Source: Flagellimonas zhangzhouensis
Lineage (GTDB): Bacteria > Bacteroidota > Bacteroidia > Flavobacteriales > Flavobacteriaceae
Length of the DNA stretch: 64,000 nucleotides
Direction of reading: 5' to 3'
Assembly (NCBI RefSeq): GCF_900102925.1
Contig: NZ_FNKI01000004.1
Span: forward strand, 1 to 64,000
The notes under the pieces are model-generated. The model was not told the origin of the DNA, did no database searches, and was given only the letters and a program-made list of their open reading frames with translations. Position numbers and translations under genes: made by a program. Shown in pieces: positions 40,729 through 49,439 of the stretch (position 1 is the stretch's first letter; every line of letters begins with the position of its first letter).

Positions 40729-43554
40729 TTAAAATTTATAGTTAATACCTAGGGATAAGACTATCCCTTTTTTGAAGTTGTTAATGATAGTTTTGTTTCC
40801 ATTTATGTCTTTCTGGGTTAGTTGAAGTTCTGGGTCAAGAATGTTTTTTGCAGCAAAATTGACCCCTAAATGGGTTCCCAATTCTGATCTCACTACAAAA
40901 TCCAATGTTGGGATACCAGTCTCAACAATATTTCCCTTTTGCCGAACGCCGATGGAATATATTCTATCGCTGAAATAGTTAAGAACCGCGGAAGCCATTA
41001 TATCTGAATTGGATTTTTTTAATCTGTAAGTAAGGTCGGAATTCAAAAGAAGTGGAGAAGCTCCCTCTAACTGATCGTGCTGATTTGTAAAATTTGTGGA
41101 TGGATCAGATAGATCCTGTTTTGAGTATAGGTAAGATGCGTTTAGTCCAGCGGAAAGATTATTTTGGGTTTCTCCGTTATCACTTTCCTTATCGAATATA
41201 TTTTTTCTGATTTCCAGCTCTGCACCCGCTACATCTGCTTTATTACCCGAGTTTATATAGGATAATTGGTTAGCCGCTGAATTTACCTGTATCCTGTTGA
41301 TAGGATTTATTATGCGCTTATAGAATCCTGTTAATGAAATGATTTCATCAGAACTCAAATAGTATTCATATTTAATATCGACATTGTAGTTATCTGAAGG
41401 TTTTAAACCGGGATTACCAAAACTTGCGAAGTTCACATCCTCATATAAAAATGGGGCAACCTCCTTAAATTGAGGGAAGGTATAGGTTTTGCTTCCCGCT
41501 AGCCTAAATATACTGCTCTCTGTTATGCTGTATTTAAGGTTAATGGAGGGTAGGAAGTAATTTTTTTTCAAAGTGGAAGGATCTACGTTTAAATCAAACT
41601 CACTTGAAGATAGGTTGGTGTTCCAATTTACATATTGGTTCACATTCTCATATCTGATTCCCGCAATCGCTGACAATTTATCGGTAAAAGAATACAAAAA
41701 TTGGGCAAAGCCTGCGTGAACCGTTTTTTGGCCCTCATAAAAGAATGGGGTTAAAGGGTCAAAATCAGAACTAAAACCATTGTTTGTTACTAAACGAAAA
41801 GTACCATTTGACAGGTTTTCCTGATTGAAGAGGCCGTCTGGATTATCAATATCCACAACGGTAGGCGATGGGAAGTCGTGATTGAATTGTAGAAAGTTAA
41901 AATTGCGGTCGGTTTTTCTGAAATTATAACCAATTCGAAGATTCCCTTTTTTAGGAATGTTATCTGAATCCTCTCCAATTTTATAGTCCAAATAGGCTTT
42001 CCCAGTTACTTCATCTTCAGAAAGATCGGAAAAGAAGCGATGATTATAACTGGGTGTACCTGTGGCAACTTCATAATTATTGCCGTCAAAGACATAGGTG
42101 TTCTGCCTTCTGTCGGGTTCATTCCCACGAGTAAGATTATAGCCTGCATCAACGTTCAATCCTAATCTTTTGGAAATCTTAAAATCAAACAATAACTGGT
42201 TTACGAATAGGTTGTTATTGTTGACCTGTTGCCTTCTAATAAAAGCTGAATCGCCTTCTTCTTCTGAAATATTAGCAGACTGGCCGGTGTAATCGCCAAC
42301 CGCTTGCGTATTGTTGTGAATATATAATGAGTTGTAGGTAACAGATCCTTTTTCGTCAAATCGATATACAAAATTCCCCATAAGTATTTGAGAAACATTG
42401 TAGTTGTATTTGGAAAATTTCAAGTCCCGTAGTGGTAGGCCTTGAGCATTTATAACTTTGGTATTGCCATTTTGATAGACATAGCGATTATCTAAACTGC
42501 CAATGATGAGGGCACTAAAGGAATCATTATTGTTAAAAGCAAACTTTTTGCCCAATTGGAGGGAAACAGAATTGTTTAATTGAAGGTTTTGAGAATTTGG
42601 ACCATAAGAATTTTTGAAATCGTACGTACCCAAACTGGTAATCGGTACATTTTTGTCAATTCCGAACCCAAGAGGTTTAGCGCCATCTACAGTCAAAAAC
42701 TGCTGATTTACGGCACGGGTGTTGAAACCGCTCCCAATTTTAATCCTTAAATCATCTTTCCCATATAGTTCTTTGGACACAATATCAATATTGGCTCCAG
42801 CCACATCACCGTAAATTTCCGTATCAAATGTCTTGCTGATACCAACACTATTAATGATATCTGAACTGAAAAAATCAAGGGCAATATTCTTGTATTCAGG
42901 ATCTTCCGACGGCAGCGGAAGTCCATTGAGTGTTGATGAATTATACCGATCCCCTAAACCTCGAACAAAAACGTTTTTGACCCCTTCCTGTTTGCTTACC
43001 CCAGATACTTTGGTAACGGCAGATTCTGCATTGCCCACTCCCTTACGGGCCAGTTCTGCTGATCCTATAGCTGTCTTGATAGCGACGGCTTTCTTTTGTT
43101 CTAATAACAAGGCAACTTCAGAATCTTTTCGAGACACAGTGCTTATAACGACTTCATCCAGGGCCGCAGCACTTGCGCCCAGTGCTACATTTATTTCTGT
43201 TACCTTGTTAGCTATTACATTGACATTTGGAACCTCCAATGATTCGTAGCCCAGAAAACTAAAAACCAATGTATAAGAGCCAGGTTCAAGATTATCTAAA
43301 GAGTACAAGCCATCATAATCTGAAGTGGTTCCTTTAGAAGTTCCTTTAATCAGGATGTTTGCGAAGGGAAGAGGCTCTTCATTTACTTCTTTGTCTTGTA
43401 TTAAACCAACTATAGAACCTTTAGATTGCTGGGCAAAACCGATAGAACTTATGCAGACAAAAAGTATAAGTAAAGAGTACTTTGAAAATGAGAAATTTTT
43501 CCAAGCGAAAGATGCCTGAAAAGTGTTATAAGTGAGTGTGAAAAATCGCTTCAA
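40729..43554 (-). CDS. TonB-dependent receptor
   Basis: A 941-residue outer-membrane receptor with an extended N-terminus whose signal core is YSLLILFVCISSIGFAQ (about 26-42), a carboxypeptidase-regulatory-like domain (about 48-130), a plug (VTKVSGVSKQEGVKNVFVRGLGDRYNSSTLNG split around Gly-Leu-Gly) and a barrel ending LGINYKF. It is related to the receptor at 36501 but not a close duplicate. Its promoter (43580-43625) carries three heptamers of the shared operator, so it is a predicted target of the two-component systems. The downstream lipoprotein gene probably shares its transcript. Substrate unknown. Confidence 0.88.
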   Translation of the reverse strand: MKRFFTLTYNTFQASFAWKNFSFSKYSLLILFVCISSIGFAQQSKGSIVGLIQDKEVNEEPLPFANILIKGTSKGTTSDYDGLYSLDNLEPGSYTLVFSFLGYESLEVPNVNVIANKVTEINVALGASAAALDEVVISTVSRKDSEVALLLEQKKAVAIKTAIGSAELARKGVGNAESAVTKVSGVSKQEGVKNVFVRGLGDRYNSSTLNGLPLPSEDPEYKNIALDFFSSDIINSVGISKTFDTEIYGDVAGANIDIVSKELYGKDDLRIKIGSGFNTRAVNQQFLTVDGAKPLGFGIDKNVPITSLGTYDFKNSYGPNSQNLQLNNSVSLQLGKKFAFNNNDSFSALIIGSLDNRYVYQNGNTKVINAQGLPLRDLKFSKYNYNVSQILMGNFVYRFDEKGSVTYNSLYIHNNTQAVGDYTGQSANISEEEGDSAFIRRQQVNNNNLFVNQLLFDFKISKRLGLNVDAGYNLTRGNEPDRRQNTYVFDGNNYEVATGTPSYNHRFFSDLSEDEVTGKAYLDYKIGEDSDNIPKKGNLRIGYNFRKTDRNFNFLQFNHDFPSPTVVDIDNPDGLFNQENLSNGTFRLVTNNGFSSDFDPLTPFFYEGQKTVHAGFAQFLYSFTDKLSAIAGIRYENVNQYVNWNTNLSSSEFDLNVDPSTLKKNYFLPSINLKYSITESSIFRLAGSKTYTFPQFKEVAPFLYEDVNFASFGNPGLKPSDNYNVDIKYEYYLSSDEIISLTGFYKRIINPINRIQVNSAANQLSYINSGNKADVAGAELEIRKNIFDKESDNGETQNNLSAGLNASYLYSKQDLSDPSTNFTNQHDQLEGASPLLLNSDLTYRLKKSNSDIMASAVLNYFSDRIYSIGVRQKGNIVETGIPTLDFVVRSELGTHLGVNFAAKNILDPELQLTQKDINGNKTIINNFKKGIVLSLGINYKF

Positions 43555-43579
43555 CTTTGCCTATTTTTAAATTATGGTT

Positions 43580-43625
43580 CGAAACTATCGGGCAAATTGT
43601 AAGCAACTTTTAAGGAAATCTTAAA
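43580..43625 (-). promoter_or_regulatory. Promoter with triple heptamer operator, upstream of the TonB receptor
   Basis: On the minus strand TTTAAGA (43625-43619), CTTAAAA (43614-43608) and CTTACAA (43603-43597) at exact 11-bp pitch, 9 bp, then TAGTTTCG (43587-43580), one mismatch from TAnnTTTG. The receptor ATG is 25 bp further. The last two heptamers are identical to those at 33587-33604. Confidence 0.7.
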
Positions 43626-43902
43626 TGGAAAGTGCGAGGGATTATTTTGAAGAGATTTGGGTATTTTAAACGATATTGATATATAAAAACTGACTTATCA
43701 AATTTGAAAATATAAAGGAGCAAATGTCAATAAAAACAGAGGTTTAAATGAATTTCATAATGAAAATAATAGCTTCAAAAATTAGATTAGAAAGTCAATA
43801 TTATGTTTGGGTTAACCACCTATTAAGTCTGTGTTAACAACAAAAATCAAGTCTTTTGACCCGATTCTAGAAGAAGTAGCAATTAAGAATCTTGATCTGA
43901 AT

Positions 43903-44061
43903 CTAAAAGTTGATGACCCTGTCTAGGGCATCATCTGCCTCTTTATGGATGAAGTTTGCTTGGTAATTTATTGTCGTAGTAACAGAGGAATGCCGAAATA
44001 GTTTTTGATGCATTTGTATGGGTATTTTATCGCCCGAAATATCACCAAAGCTATGCCTTGC
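43903..44061 (-). pseudogene. C-terminal stub of a tyrosine recombinase (integrase)
   Basis: From the edge of the IS21 element the frame reads RHSFGD, then IQMHQKLFRHSSVTTTINYQ, then DDALDRVINF and stop. This is the last third of the catalytic domain of tyrosine recombinases: the R-H-x-F box, the L-x-H-x(S/T)-x-T-T motif and the nucleophile Tyr in INYQ. Everything upstream was removed at the IS junction, so the protein cannot work. It suggests the 23-44 kb segment was once an integrative element. Confidence 0.72.
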
Positions 44062-44216
44062 TGGAAACGCCGGACATAGTATACCACCCACGCCGGGTTA
44101 AAGTGACCATAGCTGGCCGGACGAAAGTGACCCACCCTCGCCGGGTGAAAGTGGACCACCTTTTAGATTAGATCTATCTGTAAGAAGTCTAAGTGCTTTT
44201 TTTGTTAAAAAGCACC

Positions 44217-44615
44217 ATGGCGAACAAGCAGATAGACATGCGAAAAACAAAACTGATTTACAAACTTTACACCTCCGGCACGAGCAAACGGGGGATAAGC
44301 CAACAATTGGGCATATCCCGTGTCACGGTCAGGAAGTACATAGAATTCTTCAAGCGGTACCGTTTTACGGCCTACGAAGTGGAGAAGATGACCTTGGAGG
44401 AACTCCACAACCTTTTTAAGGACGGGCAAAAGCGCAAGAGCCAACGTTTGCTGACCTTAAGGCAGTACTTTCCCTATTTTGACAAGGAAATAAGAAAGAC
44501 CGGGGTTACCCGACAGTTGCTCTGGGAGGAATATTATGCCAAGCATCCCGATGGCTTCAAACTCTCACAGTTCAAGTACTGGTACGCCGAATGCGCAAGG
44601 AGACCTCGCCGGTAA
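44217..44615 (+). pseudogene. istA: IS21 transposase IstA, N-terminal part (frameshifted)
   Basis: Residues 1-132 of IstA: a helix-turn-helix region (KLIYKLYTSGTSKRGISQQLGISRVTVRKYI) and the linker to the catalytic domain. The frame ends in CARRPRR just where the integrase core should start; the core continues in another frame from about 44591. One base appears lost, or two gained, near 44590-44600. No slippery heptamer is visible there, so I read it as a disabling mutation rather than programmed frameshifting. Confidence 0.7.
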
Positions 44616-45760
44616 TGCACATGGAGCACAAGGCCGGCGACAAGCTCTTTATAGACTTCACGGGAAAGAAACTCCACATCGTTGACAGGGACACCGGTGA
44701 ACTGAAGGAACTGGAGGTGTTCGTGTGTATACTCCGCAGCAGCCAATACACTTATGTAGAGGCCTGTGCAAGCCAAAAACTGGAGGACTTCATCCGCTGC
44801 ACCGAGAACTCCCTATGGTTCTATGGCGGCGTACCAAAGGCCCTGGTGCCCGACAACCTGAAGTCGGCGGTTACCAAGAGCAGCCGTTACGAGCCCAAGG
44901 TCAACGAGGTCTTCGCCGACTTTGCCGAACACTACGAAACGGCAATACTGCCCACACGTACCTACAGGCCAAGGGACAAGGCCATAGTGGAGAACGCCGT
45001 GAAGATAATCTACACCAGGGTGTTCGCCCCTTTACGGAACCAGGTCTTCCATAGCATGGCCGATATCAACATCGCGATAAGGGAACTGTTGGAAAAACAC
45101 AACGCAATGCCGTTCAGGGGAAGGGAATATTCCAGGTGTTCGCTTTTCATGGAAATCGAGAAGGGCGAACTGATGCCCCTGCCGGTGAAGCGCTATGAGG
45201 TAAAACGTTATGCCCAGGCCACCGTGCACAAGAACAGCCATATCTATTTTGGGAAGGACAAGCATTATTACAGCGTGCCATACAGACATATCGGCAAACA
45301 GGTCAAGCTGGTCTATACCGACAATATCGTCGAGATCTACCATAAGCACGAAAGGTTCGCCGTACATACAAGGGACAGGAAAAAATACGGCTATACCACC
45401 TTGGCCGACCATATGCCCTCGCACCACAGGTTCGTAAGCGAATGGAGCAGTGAAAGGTTCATCGATTGGGCGGGCAATATCGGCGGACACTGTAAAGGGT
45501 ACATCATTGCCATCCTGGAGAAGAAGCAGCACCCGGAACAATCCTATAAGTCCTGCCTGGGCGTACTCCACCTTGCCAAAAAGTACGGAAGGGAACGTCT
45601 TGACAGTGCGTGCAAACGTGCCTCGGAATATGGTGCGTACAATTACAATATGGTCGAGCGCATCCTGAAAAAGGGGTGGGACCAGATCGATGACCGTAAT
45701 GATGAAGGAACGAAAATGCCCGAACACAAGAACATAAGGGGCGGAAAATACTATGAATAA
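44591..45760 (+). pseudogene. istA: IS21 transposase IstA, DDE catalytic part (frameshifted)
   Basis: 389 codons with the retroviral-integrase-type core: KLFIDFTGKKL (first Asp), LVPDNLKSAV (second Asp), KAIVENAVKI (Glu), then the C-terminal beta-barrel. An ATG at 44591 could allow separate translation, but the DNA-binding part lies in the preceding, differently framed segment. With istB it completes the element. A long open frame on the opposite strand of this gene is a shadow. Confidence 0.75.
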
Positions 45761-45780
45761 AAACACTTAAAACTGGACAT

Positions 45781-46518
45781 ATGAACGAAAAAACAATGCA
45801 ATTGATGAAAGAAATGAGGCTCTATGGAATGCACAGGGCCTTTACCACAACAATGGAGACCGGCGCTCCGTCCACCGGTTACACCAACGATGAACTGATC
45901 GCCTATCTCATCCAGAGCGAATGGGACGACCGGCACAACCGTAGGATAGAGCGATTGACCAAGTCCGCAAGGTTCAGGTATGCGGCCGTCATGGAAGCTA
46001 TCGACTACCGACCGTCACGCCAACTGGACAAGAACCTGGTCCGGCGACTAGGCTCTTGCGACTTCATCCCAAAATGGGAGAACATACTTATTACCGGTAG
46101 TACCGGTGTGGGAAAAAGTTATCTGGCCTCGGCCATCGGCCACCAGGCCTGCTCCTTGGGGCGAAAGGTCATGTACTTCAACACCGCCAAGCTCTTTACC
46201 CTGCTCAAGACATCAAAGGCCGACGGTTCCTATCCAAAACAGATAAACAAACTTGAAAAACAGGACTTGCTCATCTTGGACGACTTCGGCCTTAAACCAT
46301 TGGACAACATCAACAGGCATGCGCTTATGGAGATCATCGAGGACCGTCACGGCAAAAGGTCCACTATTATAGCATCACAACTACCAGTCGAAGTATGGCA
46401 TGACATCATAGGTGAAAAAACACTGGCCGATGCCATCCTCGACCGTTTGGTGCACACGGCACACAGAATCGACATAAAAGGAGAATCAATGAGAAGAAAA
46501 TTGAAAAATAAAAACTAA
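45781..46518 (+). CDS. istB: IS21 helper ATPase IstB
   Basis: A 245-residue AAA+ ATPase related to DnaC that assists IS21 transposition and target choice. Seen: the N-terminal helical region, Walker A GSTGVGKSYLAS, Walker B LLILDDFGL and the sensor region TIIASQLPVEVWHDIIG. It is intact and starts 20 bp after istA. The end of the element lies 91 bp beyond the stop. Confidence 0.93.
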   Translation: MNEKTMQLMKEMRLYGMHRAFTTTMETGAPSTGYTNDELIAYLIQSEWDDRHNRRIERLTKSARFRYAAVMEAIDYRPSRQLDKNLVRRLGSCDFIPKWENILITGSTGVGKSYLASAIGHQACSLGRKVMYFNTAKLFTLLKTSKADGSYPKQINKLEKQDLLILDDFGLKPLDNINRHALMEIIEDRHGKRSTIIASQLPVEVWHDIIGEKTLADAILDRLVHTAHRIDIKGESMRRKLKNKN

Positions 46519-46611
46519 GTTTAACCCAAGGATAGATCAAATCTACGCAGTTCGTTTACCCTGGTCAGTTTCATCCGGCGAAGGTGGGTCACTTTACCCG
46601 GCTTATCCACA

Positions 46612-46892
46612 TCATAGGGGAGAATGCCATCTTTACCTATAGACAGTATCAGGAATTTGATGCTACCATGTCCCATTTGGAACGGATCGAGTATTCCATT
46701 GCCATGCGCCTGCGGCCCAAATTGATGACGGCGAGTGCCGCCATCATGGCCTTGATCCCCTTGGCCTTGGGAATAGGGGCAGGTGCACAGTTGCACCAAC
46801 CCCTTGCCATTGCGGTGATCGGTGGGTTGCTTTTTGCCTTGCCCCTGCTATTGGTCGTATTACCGATTATCCTCAAGTATCTAAAGGAATAG
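46612..46892 (+). pseudogene. C-terminal stub of a second RND efflux pump
   Basis: From the right edge of the IS the frame reads IIGENAIFTYRQYQEFDATMSHLERIEYS and onward to LLVVLPIILKYLKE and stop, closely matching the last 95 or so residues of the pump at 18012-21011 (there GIIGENAIFTYRQYQECDVS...). The DNA is similar but diverged at many third positions, so this is a true paralogue, not a recent copy. About 90 percent of the gene was removed at the IS junction. Confidence 0.85.
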
Positions 46893-46907
46893 GGATGCCG
46901 TTTGTTT

Positions 46908-48320
46908 TTAAAGGGAGTTGATAAAGGCCAGAAGGGCATTGCGGTCCGTAGCCGAAAGCTCCTTAAAGGCTTGTTTGGAGGCTTCTGCTTCCCCACCGTG
47001 CCACAAAATGGCTTCGGTAATGTTCTTGGCCCGGCCATCGTGCAAAAGGTCCATATGGCCATTAACGACCTGGGTCAAACCTATGCCCCATAAGGGTCTG
47101 GTTTTCCATTCGTTCCCATCGGCCAGATAATCAGGCCGATGGTCCGCAAGTCCCTCACCCATGTCGTGCAAAAGTAAATCGGTATAGGGATAGATGGTCT
47201 GGTTGCCCAGACCAGGAATGCTACTGGGTCCTGTTTGCATTTTGGGAATGTGACAACTGGCACAGGCAATGGAACTGAACAATTGTTCCCCTTTTTGGAC
47301 CGTTGCTTGGTCGATGCCGCGGGCCGCAGGCACCCCTAATGTTTTGCAATAGAAAACGACTTGTTCCACTATCTCATCACTCAATTCAGGGTCGTCCCCT
47401 AAACCATCATCACCGTTGGCCTGTCCATGACCGGTTTCCTTTGGGAAAAAGGAGGTGGTGATACCCATATCATGGTTGTAGGCGGCCACACATTGTTCCA
47501 ATATGGAAGAGGTATTGGCCTTCCATCCAAACCGACCGATCTGCATGGTTTGCGTTTCAATGTCATAGACATAGTTCGCTTTGCCCGAAATGCCGTCCCC
47601 ATCCGAATCGTTAATGTCCTCATGGGTCAAAAGAGTCGCTTCCGGGATGGCTTCCAAGAGACCCAATCCAAAAACAGGAGGGGCTAACCGTGGGGAGAAA
47701 AGCACATTGGACGGTATCTCGATATAGCTATCGATGATGGTGTATATGGGCTGTTGCAGCGTTACACTGGAACCATCGGCCAATGTTTCGACCAATGGGG
47801 TATAAGTTACCTCAAATCGAGCTTCCGCCTCATAACCAAATATGGCTTGGTTCTGGATCTGTGTGCCAAAGCCTGGAAGGGGAACTGCACCCCCGAATCC
47901 ATCTTGTCCGGGCACACTTGCCCTAAGGAAAAACCCACTGAGACCATTGATGTCAGCGGGAAAGCGTGATCTTCCGTCACGGGGATGACAGGATACGCAG
48001 GAGGAATTGTTGAAAATGGGTCCGATACCCCCGTTGACCTGTGCAGGGGCGGTCACGAATGCAGCCTCGAATTGAAAGTCACCATCCAGATGTTGATCCA
48101 ATTCTGTTCCGGACAAGGCCGGGGAGGGCGTACTGAAAGCATTACTGGAAGTCAAAAAGACGGTTGTCTCGCCTCCTGCATTGATTCGTCCGGGATCCGT
48201 TTCGATGGCCACATATCCGTTGTCGCCCTCTTTTGAACACCCAATTGAAAGAAATGTACAGGCTACCATAACGAGTAACCTGTACATCACTTGCCGTTTC
48301 TTATCCGACCCGTACTGCAT
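46908..48320 (-). CDS. Di-heme oxidoreductase (DHOR-family c-type cytochrome) lipoprotein
   Basis: A 470-residue periplasmic or surface lipoprotein (lipobox LSIGC). Two c-type heme sites are visible: SCVSCH in the N-terminal third and CASCH in the C-terminal third, each in the context of di-heme thiol oxidoreductase-like proteins (DHOR/PF06537). The ATG at 48320 is chosen over upstream start codons, which overlap the preceding imelysin gene. It starts 16 bp after that gene. In Bacteroidota such proteins often accompany imelysins, suggesting a role in iron or copper handling. The reaction is not established. Confidence 0.82.
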   Translation of the reverse strand: MQYGSDKKRQVMYRLLVMVACTFLSIGCSKEGDNGYVAIETDPGRINAGGETTVFLTSSNAFSTPSPALSGTELDQHLDGDFQFEAAFVTAPAQVNGGIGPIFNNSSCVSCHPRDGRSRFPADINGLSGFFLRASVPGQDGFGGAVPLPGFGTQIQNQAIFGYEAEARFEVTYTPLVETLADGSSVTLQQPIYTIIDSYIEIPSNVLFSPRLAPPVFGLGLLEAIPEATLLTHEDINDSDGDGISGKANYVYDIETQTMQIGRFGWKANTSSILEQCVAAYNHDMGITTSFFPKETGHGQANGDDGLGDDPELSDEIVEQVVFYCKTLGVPAARGIDQATVQKGEQLFSSIACASCHIPKMQTGPSSIPGLGNQTIYPYTDLLLHDMGEGLADHRPDYLADGNEWKTRPLWGIGLTQVVNGHMDLLHDGRAKNITEAILWHGGEAEASKQAFKELSATDRNALLAFINSL

Positions 48321-48336
48321 TTTGAATTCCTTTTTT

Positions 48337-49416
48337 TTAAAGATTTGAAATAGCGGGCAGAATCCTGCTTTCCAATAGCGTGAGAAGTTCCAAGACCTTT
48401 TCCTGTGCGTTTTCAACTTCGGACCTATTGTCGACAATGGCGTCTGTAAAGGTCCCTGGGATAGCTTCAATGGATGTAATTCCTGCGGTAATGGCAGCCT
48501 TTACCTCGGCATCCAGGCCGGCATCCACGGTAACTATGACATCCGTGATGCCCTTTCCGGAATTACCGTCATAATCTCCCAGATAAATGTTCTGGATACT
48601 TCTGATATTGTTGGCAAAATCCAATTTGGAATTGTTGCTGAACCGGGACTCCTCTGCCTCTGGTTTGGCACTCCCGTTATTTCCGTTCAATGGCTCTTCT
48701 ATCTTTCCATTGGCCACTTCATCTGCAATGATGGCAAGCCCTTCCACGATTTCCTGCAAAGCGTCCTTCTGGGATGTATAGATGGAGCCACTTTCCCCGG
48801 CCAGGATAAAATTGGCCGCAAAGTTGTCCCCTGACGATGTCCAACCGTCGTAAAGTTGTGCTGTTTTTTCCTTTAGGTTCTGTGTGACCGCCTGTAGGTA
48901 TTCAATTTCCCTATCTGTAAGTTCGGCAGCTGTTTTGTCCCCGTCAAGTCCCCAAATGAAATATTCGATCGTATGGAAACCTCGTGCTTCATTATTGCTC
49001 TCCAAAAGACTTGAGGTGATGGGGTTGCCACTATTTAGAATATTGTTGATAGCATTGACATCAACGGGCCAGGAGTCGATGGCAGGGTCAATGCCTTCCG
49101 TGTCCACCGGTCCATATAAAAAGCCTTCGGTTTTTTCCCAAGGTGCACGGGTATCTTGCCAGGCCTCCTTAAGGGCCGAAAAGGTCGTTTCATCCCCAAT
49201 GGTGATGGTAGCCGAAAGATCGTTCATGGCAGAGGCATTGGTCGATAGGTCAAAATACGTTTGGGTGATGACATCCACGGAAAGGTCGGTCAAAACTTCG
49301 GTATAGAGTTCTGCTGAGGTATCGATGGTTTCGGTATCAGCGGAATTGTCACTGCAGGATGCCAATCCCATAAGGCCAAAAGTGCTAAGAATAGCAATTG
49401 TCTTGTTAAGTTTCAT
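48337..49416 (-). CDS. Imelysin-family (peptidase M75-like) lipoprotein
   Basis: A 359-residue lipoprotein (lipobox GLASC then SDNSAD). The imelysin motif G-x-H-x-x-E is present as GFHTIEYFIWG, and the protein is largely helical. Imelysins (IrpA/EfeO relatives) are periplasmic or surface iron-related proteins; peptidase activity is doubtful. It lies between the porin gene (23 bp before) and the di-heme oxidoreductase gene (16 bp after), forming a three-gene operon. Confidence 0.86.
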   Translation of the reverse strand: MKLNKTIAILSTFGLMGLASCSDNSADTETIDTSAELYTEVLTDLSVDVITQTYFDLSTNASAMNDLSATITIGDETTFSALKEAWQDTRAPWEKTEGFLYGPVDTEGIDPAIDSWPVDVNAINNILNSGNPITSSLLESNNEARGFHTIEYFIWGLDGDKTAAELTDREIEYLQAVTQNLKEKTAQLYDGWTSSGDNFAANFILAGESGSIYTSQKDALQEIVEGLAIIADEVANGKIEEPLNGNNGSAKPEAEESRFSNNSKLDFANNIRSIQNIYLGDYDGNSGKGITDVIVTVDAGLDAEVKAAITAGITSIEAIPGTFTDAIVDNRSEVENAQEKVLELLTLLESRILPAISNL

Positions 49417-49439
49417 AATTATTGGTGTTTTCTGTTACA

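Larger units (their letters stand above)
44062..46609 (+). mobile_element. IS21-family insertion sequence
   Basis: About 2.55 kb with istA and istB on the plus strand. Both ends carry repeats with a CCGG core followed by an AAAGTGACC-like tract: three on the left (44062-44155) and two on the right (46565-46609), as usual for IS21 transposase-binding ends. The outermost bases read TGGAAACGCCGG (left) and TGGATAAGCCGG (right, inverted). The left side abuts a cut integrase and the right side a cut RND gene, without an evident target duplication, so rearrangement has followed insertion. The outer left repeat might alternatively be a remnant of an older copy. Confidence 0.82.

Noticed and set aside
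45032..45766. 244-codon open frame on the minus strand
   Set aside because: It lies fully antisense to istA, whose DDE motifs are clear; the shadow shows no domain.
44193..46518. IS21 genes considered as cargo of a phage or conjugative element
   Set aside because: Only istA and istB with typical multi-repeat ends are present; no structural or transfer genes accompany them.
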